A DNA stretch of 64,000 nt from an uncultured Oscillospiraceae bacterium (GCA_947629795.1 CANRFC010000011.1:1-64000); one strand, 5' to 3'; positions 47,330-56,620 are shown, counted from the stretch's first letter. The notes: generated by a model not told the origin, from the sequence alone. A program made the numbers and translations.

Positions 47330-48142
47330 TTAAGGCATATTGCCATTAAGTCCGTCCATATGTTTGGCCTGATCCCAGAGCTTGTCCAGTTCGGCCAGGG
47401 TCATCTCCTGCATGTCCTTTCCCTGGGCGCGGGCCAGAGCCTCGACTCTGGCGAAGCGGGAGATGAACTTTTCGGTGGCGGCGTTGAGACATTCCTCGGG
47501 GTCGGCCTCCACGAAGCGGGAGACGTTCACGGCGGCGAAGAGCAGGTCCCCCAGCTCCTCCTCCACATTGGAGTGCTCCGCCAGAGCCTGTTTCAGCTCC
47601 CCCAGTTCCTCGGAGAGCTTGTCCACTGCGCCGGCGGCGTCGTCCCAGTCGAAGCCGGCCTTTTTCGCCTTTTTCTGCACCTTCTCGGCCCGCCACAGGG
47701 CGGGGAGGGACTTGGCCACCGAGGTGAGGGTGTCGGTATAGGTCTCCTGATGCTTCTCCTCCCGCTTGAGCTGATCCCAGTTGATCAGCACCTCGGCGGA
47801 GTCGTGGACCGACACGTCGCCGAAGACGTGGGGGTGGCGGAAGATCAGCTTCTTGCAGATGCCGTCGGCCACGTCGTCCAGATCAAAACGTCCGGCGTCC
47901 TTTTCGATGCCGGCGTGGAAGACCACCTGGAGGAGCACATCCCCCAGCTCTTCCTTCAGGTGCTCGGGGCTTTGCTCGTTGATGGCCTCGATGACCTCGC
48001 AGCTCTCTTCGATAAGACCCCGGCGCAGGCTCTCGTGGGTCTGCTCCCGGTCCCAGGGGCAGCCCCCGGGGGCGCGGAGGATGGCGACGATCTCCTCCAG
48101 GTCCTGAAGTCCGTAGTGATCCTTCCTCTGAAAATCTATCAT
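47330..48142 (-). CDS. mazG: Nucleoside triphosphate pyrophosphohydrolase MazG
   Basis: MIDFQRKDHYGLQDLEEIVAILRAPGGCPWDREQTHESLRRGLIEESCEVIEAI. Confidence 0.95.
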   Translation of the reverse strand: MIDFQRKDHYGLQDLEEIVAILRAPGGCPWDREQTHESLRRGLIEESCEVIEAINEQSPEHLKEELGDVLLQVVFHAGIEKDAGRFDLDDVADGICKKLIFRHPHVFGDVSVHDSAEVLINWDQLKREEKHQETYTDTLTSVAKSLPALWRAEKVQKKAKKAGFDWDDAAGAVDKLSEELGELKQALAEHSNVEEELGDLLFAAVNVSRFVEADPEECLNAATEKFISRFARVEALARAQGKDMQEMTLAELDKLWDQAKHMDGLNGNMP

Positions 48143-48240
48143 ATTCTGCCTCTCAATTCAAGGGGTTTTCAGAAAAAAGATGGAAAAAACCCCGATTTTA
48201 TGGGCCAAATCCCACAGAAAGAGGGAGATGGCCGGAAAAT

Positions 48241-48290
48241 TTACCAAAGCGCGCCGTAAAACCCCTGCCTTTAGGCATGGGGAGTGTCAA
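48241..48290 (+). mobile_element. Solitary IS200/IS605-like right end (remnant or non-autonomous)
   Basis: AAACCCCTGCC-TTTA-GGCATGGGGAGTGTCAA: subterminal hairpin followed by TCAA; no TnpA/TnpB ORF nearby; left boundary uncertain. Confidence 0.6.
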
Positions 48291-49936
48291 CGGATATGGA
48301 GCAATTTGCCGATCTTGTCCCCCTTGGGCATGAGGGCCAGGTCCTCCTTGGACAGGACCCGCAGACACAGGATGAGGACCAGGTAGACCACCACGCCCAC
48401 CCCGATGGCGGCCACGGTGGACAGCCGGGGGGAGAGCTTCAGCGGCCCGGTGAGCAGGCCGAAGCAGGCCCAGGCGGCCAGGGCCATGACGGCGGCGGCG
48501 GCCAGGGGCTTGCCCACGCACCGGAGGATGTTGGGGGGCCGGCGGACGCCCCGGCGGATGAAGAAGAGCTCCAGGACGTCGATGATGATGAAGCAGCACA
48601 GGGTGCCCACGGGGGCGCCGTAGATGCGGATGTCCGGGTTGCCCACCAGAAGGTAGTTGACGATGATCTTGGTAATTCCCCCCACCACCACCGCCAGGAT
48701 GGGCAGGTTCACCATGCCGTTGGCCTGGAGGATGGAGTTGCACAAAAGCTGGAGGGCCACGAAGATGGAGGCCAGGCCCAGGGTGGACAGGAGGGGGCCG
48801 GCGATGGAAGTGTCGATGGCGGGGAAGAGCAGGCCCATGATGCCCTTCCCCAGGGCGAACAGGCCGAAGCCCATGGGCAGGGCCACGATGAGACCCACCC
48901 GCACCGCCGACTCGCTGACCCGCTGGGCCTGGCGGTAGTCCTTCCGGGTGAGGGCGGCCGAGACGGCGGGGATGATGCAGGCCGTCAGGGGGACCATCAT
49001 GGAGAAGGGCAGGTTGTAGATGGACATGGTCTTGGAGTAGATGCCGTAGAGCTTCCGGGCGGCGTCCAGGGCGGGGCCGGTGCCGTCGGCTTCCAGGGCC
49101 AGGCCGTCCACCGTCCGGAACACGGTGGTGAGCTGGCTCATGACCAGCTTGGTGTCGATGAGGGTGACCAGGGAGGTGGCCGCCGAGCCGATGGTGATGG
49201 GCACCGCCAGCTGGAGAAGGCGGCGGAAGATGACGCCGGAGGAGTCGGGGCGGTCGGAGCCCCGGAGCCGGCCGGTCTGGCTCCGATGGCGGAGGAAGAC
49301 GAAGATGAGGAACACCAGGGCCACGGCGCTGCCGAAGGACACGCCGATGATGGCCCCCACGCTGCCCATCTCAGGCTTGTTGGCCCGGACGAACCAGAAG
49401 GCCAGGGCCAGGCCCAGGATGAGCTTGCAGCCGGCCTCGATGACCTGGGAGATGCCGGTGGGCCACATGTTGAAGTGGCCCTGGAAGTACCCCCGGAAGG
49501 AGGAGATGATGCACACGCACAGCACCGACGGGGCCAGGGCGATGATGCAGTTGACCGCCTCGGGGTTGCTGATGACCACGTCGGCCATCTGGTGGGAGAG
49601 GACGGTCATGCAGAAGAAGCTGATGAGCCCCAGGGTGAGGAAGGTGAGGAAGGCCACCCGGAAGACCTTCTCCACCTGATTGCGCCGCTCCAGGGCGTTG
49701 GCCTCGGAGATGGTCTTGGACAGGGCCACGGGGAGGCCGGCGGTGGAGATGGTGAGGAAGAAATTGTAGATGTTATAGGCGGCGTTGTAGTCCCCCATCA
49801 CCTCGTCGGGGAGGATGTTCCCCAGAGGGATGCGGAACAGGGCGCCGATGGCCTTGACGATGAGGGAGCTGGCCGCCAGGATGGCCGCGCCGCCGAAGAA
49901 GGTGTTCTTTTTTTGGGATTCAGACAAATTTTCCAC
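48287..49936 (-). CDS. spoVB: SpoVB/MurJ-like polysaccharide or lipid II flippase (MOP superfamily)
   Basis: MENLSESQKKNTFFGGAAILAASSLIVKAIGALFRIPLGNILPDEVMGDYNAAYNIYNFFLTISTAGLPVALSKTISEA. Confidence 0.88.
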   Translation of the reverse strand: MENLSESQKKNTFFGGAAILAASSLIVKAIGALFRIPLGNILPDEVMGDYNAAYNIYNFFLTISTAGLPVALSKTISEANALERRNQVEKVFRVAFLTFLTLGLISFFCMTVLSHQMADVVISNPEAVNCIIALAPSVLCVCIISSFRGYFQGHFNMWPTGISQVIEAGCKLILGLALAFWFVRANKPEMGSVGAIIGVSFGSAVALVFLIFVFLRHRSQTGRLRGSDRPDSSGVIFRRLLQLAVPITIGSAATSLVTLIDTKLVMSQLTTVFRTVDGLALEADGTGPALDAARKLYGIYSKTMSIYNLPFSMMVPLTACIIPAVSAALTRKDYRQAQRVSESAVRVGLIVALPMGFGLFALGKGIMGLLFPAIDTSIAGPLLSTLGLASIFVALQLLCNSILQANGMVNLPILAVVVGGITKIIVNYLLVGNPDIRIYGAPVGTLCCFIIIDVLELFFIRRGVRRPPNILRCVGKPLAAAAVMALAAWACFGLLTGPLKLSPRLSTVAAIGVGVVVYLVLILCLRVLSKEDLALMPKGDKIGKLLHIR

Positions 49937-49965
49937 AGCCTTTCCGGGTCCTGTGTGATGGCCGC

Positions 49966-51270
49966 TTATTTCCCGAAGAGCAGCGGCAGGGCGTAGTCGG
50001 CCACCTCCCGCCGGGTGCGCTCGGCGTCGATGGTGAGGAACTCCCCATGTTCATATATGACCTTGCCCCGGCACATATTCAGCTCCACGTCGCCGCCGTG
50101 GGCGGCGTAGGCGATGTTGTTGACCGCATCGTGACAGGGGGTGAGGGAGAGGGCGTCGGCCTTCAGGAGGACCAGGTCGGCCCACTTGCCGGCCTCGATG
50201 CTCCCGGTGTCGGAGCGGCCCAGGGCCCTGGCGCCGTTCACCGTGGCGAAGGAGAGGGCGTCCCAGGCGGTGAGGGCCAGGGGGTCGCGGCGGACTCCGT
50301 TTTGCAGCAGAGCGGCCAGCTTCATATCTTCAAACATGTCGGTGGTGTTGTTGGAGGAGACCCCGTCGGTGCCCAGGGCCACGTTGACCCCGGCCTTCAG
50401 CATGTCCACGATGGGGGCCACCCCGGAGCCCAGCTTCAGGTTGGAGGCGGGGTTGTGGACGGCGGTGACGCCCTTCTCCGCCATGATGGTCCAGTCCTCG
50501 GGCTCGGTCCACACGCAGTGGGCGGCGGTGGCCCGGACATCGAACATGCCGCATTTGGCAAAGTACTGGATGGGGGTCAGGCCGCCGTGGCGGGCCTTGC
50601 ACTCCTCGTGCTCCTTCTGGGTCTCGGAGACGTGGACGTTGACCCCGATGTTGTGGGTCCTGGCGTAGTCGCCGATCCACTGGGCCAGGCCCTCGGGGGA
50701 GGTGTACTCGGCGTGGAGGGAGGAGTCCACCAGGATGCGGCCGCCGTCGTGGCCGTGCCAGGCGCGGAAGAGGTCGTCCTGGAGCTTGCAGTCGGTGCAG
50801 GCGGCCTCGGAGAAGTGTTCCCCGAAGAAGACCGCGCCGATGCCCAGATTGCCGCTGACGCCGGCGTGGTCGACGGCCTGGGCCACGGTGAGGGTGTGCA
50901 TATACATGTCGCAGATGCAGGTGGTGCCGGAGGCGATCATCTCCATGAGCCCCAGGTCGGCGCAGGCCCGGATGGCCCGGTCGTCCCACTTGGCCTCCAC
51001 GGGGAAGATGAAGTTGTTCAGCCAGTCGTGGAGGTCGTGGCCGTCGCCGTAGCCCCGCATGGCGGTCATGGGCACGTGGGTGTGGGCGTTGACCAGGCCG
51101 GGAAGGAGGATGCCCCCCTTGCCGTCGATGACCCGGTCAAAGGTCCCCGCGGGCTTGACCGTGCCCACGGAAGCGATCTTGCCGCCGTCCACGGCCACAT
51201 AGGCGTTCCGGAGCATGGTCCGCGCCGGGTCCATGAGCACGGCGGTGACGTTTTGAAAGAGGATGGCCAT
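49966..51270 (-). CDS. Amidohydrolase of the MTA/SAH deaminase family
   Basis: MAILFQNVTAVLMDPARTMLRNAYVAVDGGKIASVG...LPGLVNAHTHVPMTAMRGYGDGHDLHDWLNNFIFPVEAKW. Confidence 0.92.
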   Translation of the reverse strand: MAILFQNVTAVLMDPARTMLRNAYVAVDGGKIASVGTVKPAGTFDRVIDGKGGILLPGLVNAHTHVPMTAMRGYGDGHDLHDWLNNFIFPVEAKWDDRAIRACADLGLMEMIASGTTCICDMYMHTLTVAQAVDHAGVSGNLGIGAVFFGEHFSEAACTDCKLQDDLFRAWHGHDGGRILVDSSLHAEYTSPEGLAQWIGDYARTHNIGVNVHVSETQKEHEECKARHGGLTPIQYFAKCGMFDVRATAAHCVWTEPEDWTIMAEKGVTAVHNPASNLKLGSGVAPIVDMLKAGVNVALGTDGVSSNNTTDMFEDMKLAALLQNGVRRDPLALTAWDALSFATVNGARALGRSDTGSIEAGKWADLVLLKADALSLTPCHDAVNNIAYAAHGGDVELNMCRGKVIYEHGEFLTIDAERTRREVADYALPLLFGK

Positions 51271-51288
51271 ATCAAATGGCTCCTTTCC

Positions 51289-51534
51289 TTAGATTCGGGC
51301 CAAAACCGCCTGGGCCCGTTCCAGGTCCTTTTGGTTTACATAAATTCGATATTCCCGGCCGGGCCGGATGCCCAGGGAGCCCACCCGTGCCTGGTCGAGG
51401 GGATGGGGAGAATCCGGGTCCCGCATCTTGACACTGTACTCGATCCCGGAGGATTCCAGGGCGGTCTTCACCGCGCTGAACCGGGCGGGGTCCCGGGTGA
51501 GGGCAACCTCAGCCCGGTTGAAGGCAGTTAACAT
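51289..51534 (-). CDS. Small DUF2007-like protein
   Basis: MLTAFNRAEVALTRDPARFSAVKTALESSGIEYSVKMRDPDSPHPLDQARVGSLGIRPGREYRIYVNQKDLERAQAVLARI. Confidence 0.65.
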   Translation of the reverse strand: MLTAFNRAEVALTRDPARFSAVKTALESSGIEYSVKMRDPDSPHPLDQARVGSLGIRPGREYRIYVNQKDLERAQAVLARI

Positions 51535-51538
51535 AATA

Positions 51539-52363
51539 TCACATCCGTTTCAGGCAGGCCAGGATGAGGGCGGAGAACCTGTCCCGGGCGGCCTCGGCGG
51601 CGGCGTTGACCTCCTCCCCGGAGAGGGGCTGGTCCAGGATGCCGGCGGCCATGTTGGAGAGCAGGGTGAAGCCCAGGATGTCCATGCCCGCGTGGGCGGC
51701 GGTGATGGCCTCGGGAGCGGTGGACATGCCGCAGGCGTCGCCACCCAGGAGCCGGGCGGCCCGGACCTCGGCGGGCGTCTCGAACTGGGGGCCGGGGAAG
51801 TACATGTACACGCCCTCCCGCAGGGGGATGCCCAGGTCCTTGGCGCAGGAGCGGGCCACGTTCTGGAGGGCGGGGGTGTACACATGGGACATGTCGGGGA
51901 AGCGGGTGCCGAACTGGGGCAGGTTCTCCCCCCGGAGGGGAGACTCCAGGAAGAACTTGATGTGGTCGGTGATGAGCATGATATCGCCCACGTTCCAGTT
52001 CACGTTGGTGCAGCCGGCGGCGTTGGTGACGATGAGCTTGGAACAGCCCAGGAGCTTCAGGACCCGCACGGCGTAGCTGACGTCCTCGTAGGAGTAGCCC
52101 TCGTAGTGGTGCATCCGGCCCTGCATCACCGCCACCTTCTTGCCCGAGAGGGTGCCGAAGACCAGTTGGCCCTTGTGCCCGGGGGCGGTGGAGACCTGGA
52201 AGTGGGGGATGTCGTGATAGGACACGCAGATGGGGTCTTCCACGATGTCGCCCATGTAGCCCAGGCCGGAGCCCAGGACCATGGCGATCTCGGGGGTGAA
52301 GTCTCCGATGCGGGCACGGATGACCTCGGCGCTCTCCTGATAGTACGCGAAGGGATAGCTCAT
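51539..52363 (-). CDS. punA: Purine-nucleoside phosphorylase (PNP/MTAP family)
   Basis: MSYPFAYYQESAEVIRARIGDFTPEIAMVLGSGLGYMGDIVEDPICVSYHDIPHFQVSTAPGHKGQLVFGTLSGKKVAVMQGRMHHYEGY. Confidence 0.95.
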   Translation of the reverse strand: MSYPFAYYQESAEVIRARIGDFTPEIAMVLGSGLGYMGDIVEDPICVSYHDIPHFQVSTAPGHKGQLVFGTLSGKKVAVMQGRMHHYEGYSYEDVSYAVRVLKLLGCSKLIVTNAAGCTNVNWNVGDIMLITDHIKFFLESPLRGENLPQFGTRFPDMSHVYTPALQNVARSCAKDLGIPLREGVYMYFPGPQFETPAEVRAARLLGGDACGMSTAPEAITAAHAGMDILGFTLLSNMAAGILDQPLSGEEVNAAAEAARDRFSALILACLKRM

Positions 52364-52432
52364 GTGGAAACATCCTTTCCTTTCAGTTTGAATGGGATGA
52401 TGGTATTTTACACCGTTTTTCGGGAAAAAGCA

Positions 52433-52468
52433 ACGCCGGGGCAGCCTCTTTCGGCTGTCCCGGCGGTT
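52433..52468 (-). terminator. Hairpin after the M20 gene
   Basis: CGCCGGGGCAGCC-tctttc-GGCTGTCCCGGCG with flanking A/T runs. Confidence 0.7.
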
Positions 52469-52476
52469 TTTCCTGT

Positions 52477-53664
52477 TCAGCCCAGCTTCCCGGTGAGGTA
52501 ATCCGCGGCGTATTGGGCGTGGAGAGCGGCCATGATGGGCAGGGCGTCCTCGTCGAAGTCCACCCGGTCGTTGTGGGCGGCCCGGCAGGTGTCGGGCTTT
52601 GCCTCGTTCCGGGTGCCCACGTAGGCGTAGACCCCGGGGACCACGGCCTGGAAGTCGGCGAAGTCGTCGCCGCCGCAGCTCAGGGGACGCTCCGTGACCA
52701 GGGCCTGGGGCCCGAACAGGCCGGTGACCGTCCCGGCCACCTCCCGGCACACGTCGGCGGGATTCACCAGGGGGGAGGCGAAGTCCTCCCACTCCACCTC
52801 CGCCGTGCCGCCGTAGAGCTTGGCAATCTCCGTGCACAGGGCGTCCAGCTCACCGTTGGCCTGGGCGCGGGTCTCGGCGGAGAAGGCCCGGGTGGTGCCC
52901 TCCAGCACGGCGGACTCGCAGACGATATTGTAGGAGGTCCCGGCGTGGAGCTTGCCCACCCCGATGATGAGGGGGTCCACCGGGGAGGTCCGGCGGGTCA
53001 CCAGGGCCTGGAGGGAGACCACGATCTGGCTGGCGATGTACAGGGCGTCCACCCCCAGGTGGGGAGTGGAGACGTGGGCGGCCTTGCCCTGGATCCTGAT
53101 GGTGAAGTGGTCCACGCTGGCGTTGTTGGGGCCGGCCTTCACCCCAACCTGGCCCACAGGCAGGTCGGGGGCGGTGTGGATGCCGAAGACCCGGCCGGAG
53201 CCGTTGACCACCCCCGCCTTTACGAACTGCTTGGCCCCGTAGCCGATCTCCTCGGCGTGCTGGAAGCACAGGCGGACCTCACCGCCGAAGTCGGCCCTGT
53301 GGGCCCAGAGCAGCCGGGCCGCACCCAGGAGCCCGGTGGCGTGAAGATCGTGGCCGCAGGCGTGCATCTTCCCCTCCTCTTGGGAGCAGTAGTCCAGCTC
53401 CGGGTGGAGCTCCTGGATGGGCAGGGCGTCGATGTCCGCCCGGAGGGTGATGACCCGGTCGCCGGGCCCCTCGCCGTGGAACACGGCGAAGACTCCGGTG
53501 TTGTCGATGCGCCGATGGTCGGTGATGCCGATGTCGTCCAGCTCCTGCTCGATGCGCTCCGCCGTCCAGAACTCCTCCCGGCTGATGCAGGGGTGGCGGT
53601 GGAACTCCCGGCGCAGGGCGGTGAGGGCGGGGGAGAGGGCTTCCGCCTCTTTACGAAAATCCAT
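52477..53664 (-). CDS. M20 family amidohydrolase/metallopeptidase
   Basis: MDFRKEAEALSPALTALRREFHRHPCISREEFWTAERIEQELDDIG...MHACGHDLHATGLLGAARLL. Confidence 0.94.
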   Translation of the reverse strand: MDFRKEAEALSPALTALRREFHRHPCISREEFWTAERIEQELDDIGITDHRRIDNTGVFAVFHGEGPGDRVITLRADIDALPIQELHPELDYCSQEEGKMHACGHDLHATGLLGAARLLWAHRADFGGEVRLCFQHAEEIGYGAKQFVKAGVVNGSGRVFGIHTAPDLPVGQVGVKAGPNNASVDHFTIRIQGKAAHVSTPHLGVDALYIASQIVVSLQALVTRRTSPVDPLIIGVGKLHAGTSYNIVCESAVLEGTTRAFSAETRAQANGELDALCTEIAKLYGGTAEVEWEDFASPLVNPADVCREVAGTVTGLFGPQALVTERPLSCGGDDFADFQAVVPGVYAYVGTRNEAKPDTCRAAHNDRVDFDEDALPIMAALHAQYAADYLTGKLG

Positions 53665-53702
53665 GGCAAAGTCTCCTTTTGCAGTCAAAATTCCGGAAAA
53701 GC

Positions 53703-53780
53703 GGGCCGATGGGGGCGGTGCCCGCCAGTGGCGGGCGATACCGCACGACCGAGCCGAAGGCGAGACCATCGGCCCCTACA
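53703..53780 (-). repeat. Complex palindromic repeat, TGTAGGGG-type, copy B
   Basis: Outer arms GGGCCGATGG/CCATCGGCCC enclosing GCGGTgCCCGCC-agt-GGCGGGCgatACCGC, ending CCCCTACAAA. Confidence 0.6.
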
Positions 53781-53836
53781 AACGAGCGCAGCCGCCCCTG
53801 CAGCGTTTGGCGGCGGGGGCGGCTGGGGTAAAGCGC

Positions 53837-54730
53837 TTAATACTGGAAGGCGGGGATGTACAGGCCGTGGTAGATGTCCTGGATGGCCTGGGCGGTCTCG
53901 GCGGACTGGTAGGCGGAGAGGACCTTCAGGTAGGTCTCGTTCTGGAGGTCGGCGGTGCGGCAGGCGATGATGTTGATGTAGGGGTTGTCGCTGCCGGGCT
54001 CCACGGTCTCGGTGCACACGGCGTCGTCGGGAGTCAGGCCGTGGTCGGAGGCGTGGGCACCGTTGATGAAGGCGCCGGCCACGTCAGGCAGCAGGGAGGC
54101 GGTGTTCTCCGCGCCCACCTCCACGAACTCCAGGTTCAGGGGATTGTCGGTGATGTCCTTCAGCTCGGGCATATAACCGGCCTCGGGGTCCACGCTCAGC
54201 ACGCCCTGGGCCTCCAGGATCTTGAAGCAGCGGCCCTCGTTGGTGGGGTCGTTGGGCACGGCGATCTTGTCGCCTTCCTTCAGCTCGGAGATGTCGGTGA
54301 TCTTCTCGGAGTAGAAGCTCAGGGGGGCGATGATGGTGTCGCCCAGGACGGTGATGTCATAGCCGTACTGGTCGATCTCGTTGTTGAGGTATGCCTTGTG
54401 CTGGAAGGCGTTGAGGTCGATCTCCCCGGCGTTCAGGGCGTCGTTGGGCAGCTTGTACTCGGCAAACTCCACGATCTTGACCTGGATGTTGTCCTTCTCC
54501 AGCAGCTCGTTGACGGTGTCCCACTGGTCGTTGTTGGCGCCCACCACGCCCACGGTGACCACGGTGAGCTCGGCGGCGGGGGCGGGAGTCTCGACGGCGG
54601 CCTGGGTCTCGGCGGGCTGGCTCTCCGCGGGAGCGGGAGTGGGGGTGGCGGCGGTCCCGCCGCCGCAGGCGGCCAGGGACAGGGTCAGGGCGGCGGACAG
54701 GGTCAGAGCCAGGATGTTCTTCTTTTTCAT
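53837..54730 (-). CDS. metQ: Methionine ABC transporter substrate-binding lipoprotein (NlpA family)
   Basis: MKKKNILALTLSAALTLSLAACGGG...LTVVTVGVVGANNDQWDTVNELLEKDNIQVKIVEFAEYKLPNDALNAGEIDLNAFQHKAYL. Confidence 0.95.
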   Translation of the reverse strand: MKKKNILALTLSAALTLSLAACGGGTAATPTPAPAESQPAETQAAVETPAPAAELTVVTVGVVGANNDQWDTVNELLEKDNIQVKIVEFAEYKLPNDALNAGEIDLNAFQHKAYLNNEIDQYGYDITVLGDTIIAPLSFYSEKITDISELKEGDKIAVPNDPTNEGRCFKILEAQGVLSVDPEAGYMPELKDITDNPLNLEFVEVGAENTASLLPDVAGAFINGAHASDHGLTPDDAVCTETVEPGSDNPYINIIACRTADLQNETYLKVLSAYQSAETAQAIQDIYHGLYIPAFQY

Positions 54731-54790
54731 TTTGGTTTCCTCCTTAATGGGATCTGAAATAGTTTTCGTGAAACGGAATGGCCTTAGATG

Positions 54791-54830
54791 GAAGTTTTCT
54801 TTGCTGACTTTCTTTTTCAAAAGAAAGTTA
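54791..54830 (-). repeat. Palindrome plus conserved tail, copy 2 of a dispersed repeat
   Basis: Minus strand TAACTTTCTTTTGAAAAAGAAAGTCAGCAAAGAAAACTTC; begins at the metI stop codon. Confidence 0.75.
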
Positions 54831-55508
54831 GTGAGACGTTTTTTTCACCACCGCGTTGCCGATGGTCTGGACCAGGCTGACCATGATGATAATGATGATG
54901 AGCACGGTCCACATGATATCGGTATACCCCCGGCTGTGGCCGTAGGAGATGGCGAAGCTGCCCAGTCCTCCGGCGCCGATGGCTCCGGCGATGGCGGTGA
55001 AGTTGATCAGGGAGATGAGGGTGATGGTCACCCCCCGGGCGATGCCGGGGATGGCCTCCTTTAGATAGACCCGGGTGATGATCTCCCAGGGGGAGCAGCC
55101 CATGGACTGGGCGGCCTCCAGGAGCCCGGCGGGCACCTCGGACAGGGCCCCCTCGATCTGCCGGCCCAGGAAGGGCACGGTGGCGAAGGTCAGGGGGATG
55201 ATGGCGCCCTTCACGCCGATCCCGGTGCCCATGATCAGCCGGCTGAGGCCCAGCAGGATCATGGCCAGCAGGATGAAGGGGATGGAGCGGAAAATGTCGC
55301 AGATCTTGTTGAGGATGAAGTGGACGGGGCGGTTCTGCAGGATGGCCCCGGGCTTGGTGGCGAAGAGGAGCACGCCGAAGGGGATGCCGATGACCACCGC
55401 CAGCACGCCCACGATGCCCACCATCTGAAGGGTCTCCCGGAAGGCCTGCCAGAACTGGTCGGAGCGCTCCACCACGTGGGGCATGATGGAAGTCAAAAAC
55501 TCAGCCAC
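54828..55508 (-). CDS. metI: Methionine ABC transporter permease
   Basis: [82 protein letters not shown] start overlapping metN. Confidence 0.95.
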   Translation of the reverse strand: MAEFLTSIMPHVVERSDQFWQAFRETLQMVGIVGVLAVVIGIPFGVLLFATKPGAILQNRPVHFILNKICDIFRSIPFILLAMILLGLSRLIMGTGIGVKGAIIPLTFATVPFLGRQIEGALSEVPAGLLEAAQSMGCSPWEIITRVYLKEAIPGIARGVTITLISLINFTAIAGAIGAGGLGSFAISYGHSRGYTDIMWTVLIIIIIMVSLVQTIGNAVVKKTSH

Positions 55509-56532
55509 GCTTCAACACCTCCACTACCACGTTTTTCTCACTTAAGTACCCGATGGCCTCCCTGACCCGGTCGCCGCTGATGACGGCCACCAGACCGCCC
55601 AGGGACTGGCCGCCGATGATCTCCACGTTGCTGAAGATGATGTTCACATCCACGTTGAATCGGCGGGAGATCTCGGAGATGGTGGCCTCGCTGACATTGC
55701 TGTGGCCGTAGTTGAGCCGGGCGATGACCGCCCCCGGCGCCAGGGCCGTCATGGGGTCGTCGGCGGCGATGAGGGCCTCGATCTTTCCCAGGTTGGAGGT
55801 GGTGGACACGAAGGAGCGGGTCACGCTCTGCTGGGGGCTGGAGAACACGTCGAAGACGGTGCCCTCCTCCACCACGGCTCCCGCGTCCATCACCGCCACC
55901 CGGTGGCAGATCTCCTTGACCACTGCCATCTCGTGGGTGATGACCACCACGGTGATGCCCGTTTTCCGGTTGATGTCCTGGATGAGGTGAAGGATGGACT
56001 GGGTGGTCTGGGGGTCCAGGGCGGAGGTGGCCTCGTCACACAGGAGCACCTTGGGGTCGCTGGCCAGGGCCCGGGCGATGGCCACCCGCTGCTTCTGGCC
56101 GCCGGAGAGCTGGGAGGGGTACGCATCCGCCTTGTCGGGAAGGCCGACCATGTCGAGAAGGTCCATTACCTTCTTACGTACCACCTCCTTTCCCAGTCCG
56201 CTGCCCTTCAGGGGAAAGGCCACATTCTGCGCCACCGTGCGGGAGGGCAGGAGGTTGAACTGCTGGAAGATCATGCTGATCTTTTTCCGCTCCTGCCGCA
56301 GGTCCTTCTCCCCCATGGCGGTGAGCTCCTTGCCGTCCACCGTCACCGTGCCGGCGGTGGGCTTCTCCAGCAGGTTGATGCACCGCACCAGGGTGGACTT
56401 GCCTGCCCCGGAGTAGCCGATGATGCCGAAGATCTCGCCGTCGTCGACGGTCAGGGACACGTCCCGGACGGCGTGGACCTCGTTGGCGCCGGTAAAGGTC
56501 TTGCTCACATGGTCTAAGGTTATCACGGTCAT
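55501..56532 (-). CDS. metN: Methionine ABC transporter ATP-binding protein with NIL domain
   Basis: [67 protein letters not shown]...[37 protein letters not shown]. Confidence 0.96.
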   Translation of the reverse strand: MTVITLDHVSKTFTGANEVHAVRDVSLTVDDGEIFGIIGYSGAGKSTLVRCINLLEKPTAGTVTVDGKELTAMGEKDLRQERKKISMIFQQFNLLPSRTVAQNVAFPLKGSGLGKEVVRKKVMDLLDMVGLPDKADAYPSQLSGGQKQRVAIARALASDPKVLLCDEATSALDPQTTQSILHLIQDINRKTGITVVVITHEMAVVKEICHRVAVMDAGAVVEEGTVFDVFSSPQQSVTRSFVSTTSNLGKIEALIAADDPMTALAPGAVIARLNYGHSNVSEATISEISRRFNVDVNIIFSNVEIIGGQSLGGLVAVISGDRVREAIGYLSEKNVVVEVLKRG

Positions 56533-56559
56533 CCCTCGTTTCAAAAGTTCAAAAGAAAA

Positions 56560-56587
56560 AGTGGGAAGCGCCTACGCGCTTCCCACT
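56560..56587 (-). terminator. Intrinsic terminator in the metNIQ 5' leader (attenuator)
   Basis: Minus strand AGTGGGAAGCGC-gtag-GCGCTTCCCACT then TTTTCTTTT. Confidence 0.9.
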
Positions 56588-56620
56588 CTCAACAGTCCAG
56601 GTCGCCGGACACAGCCGGTT

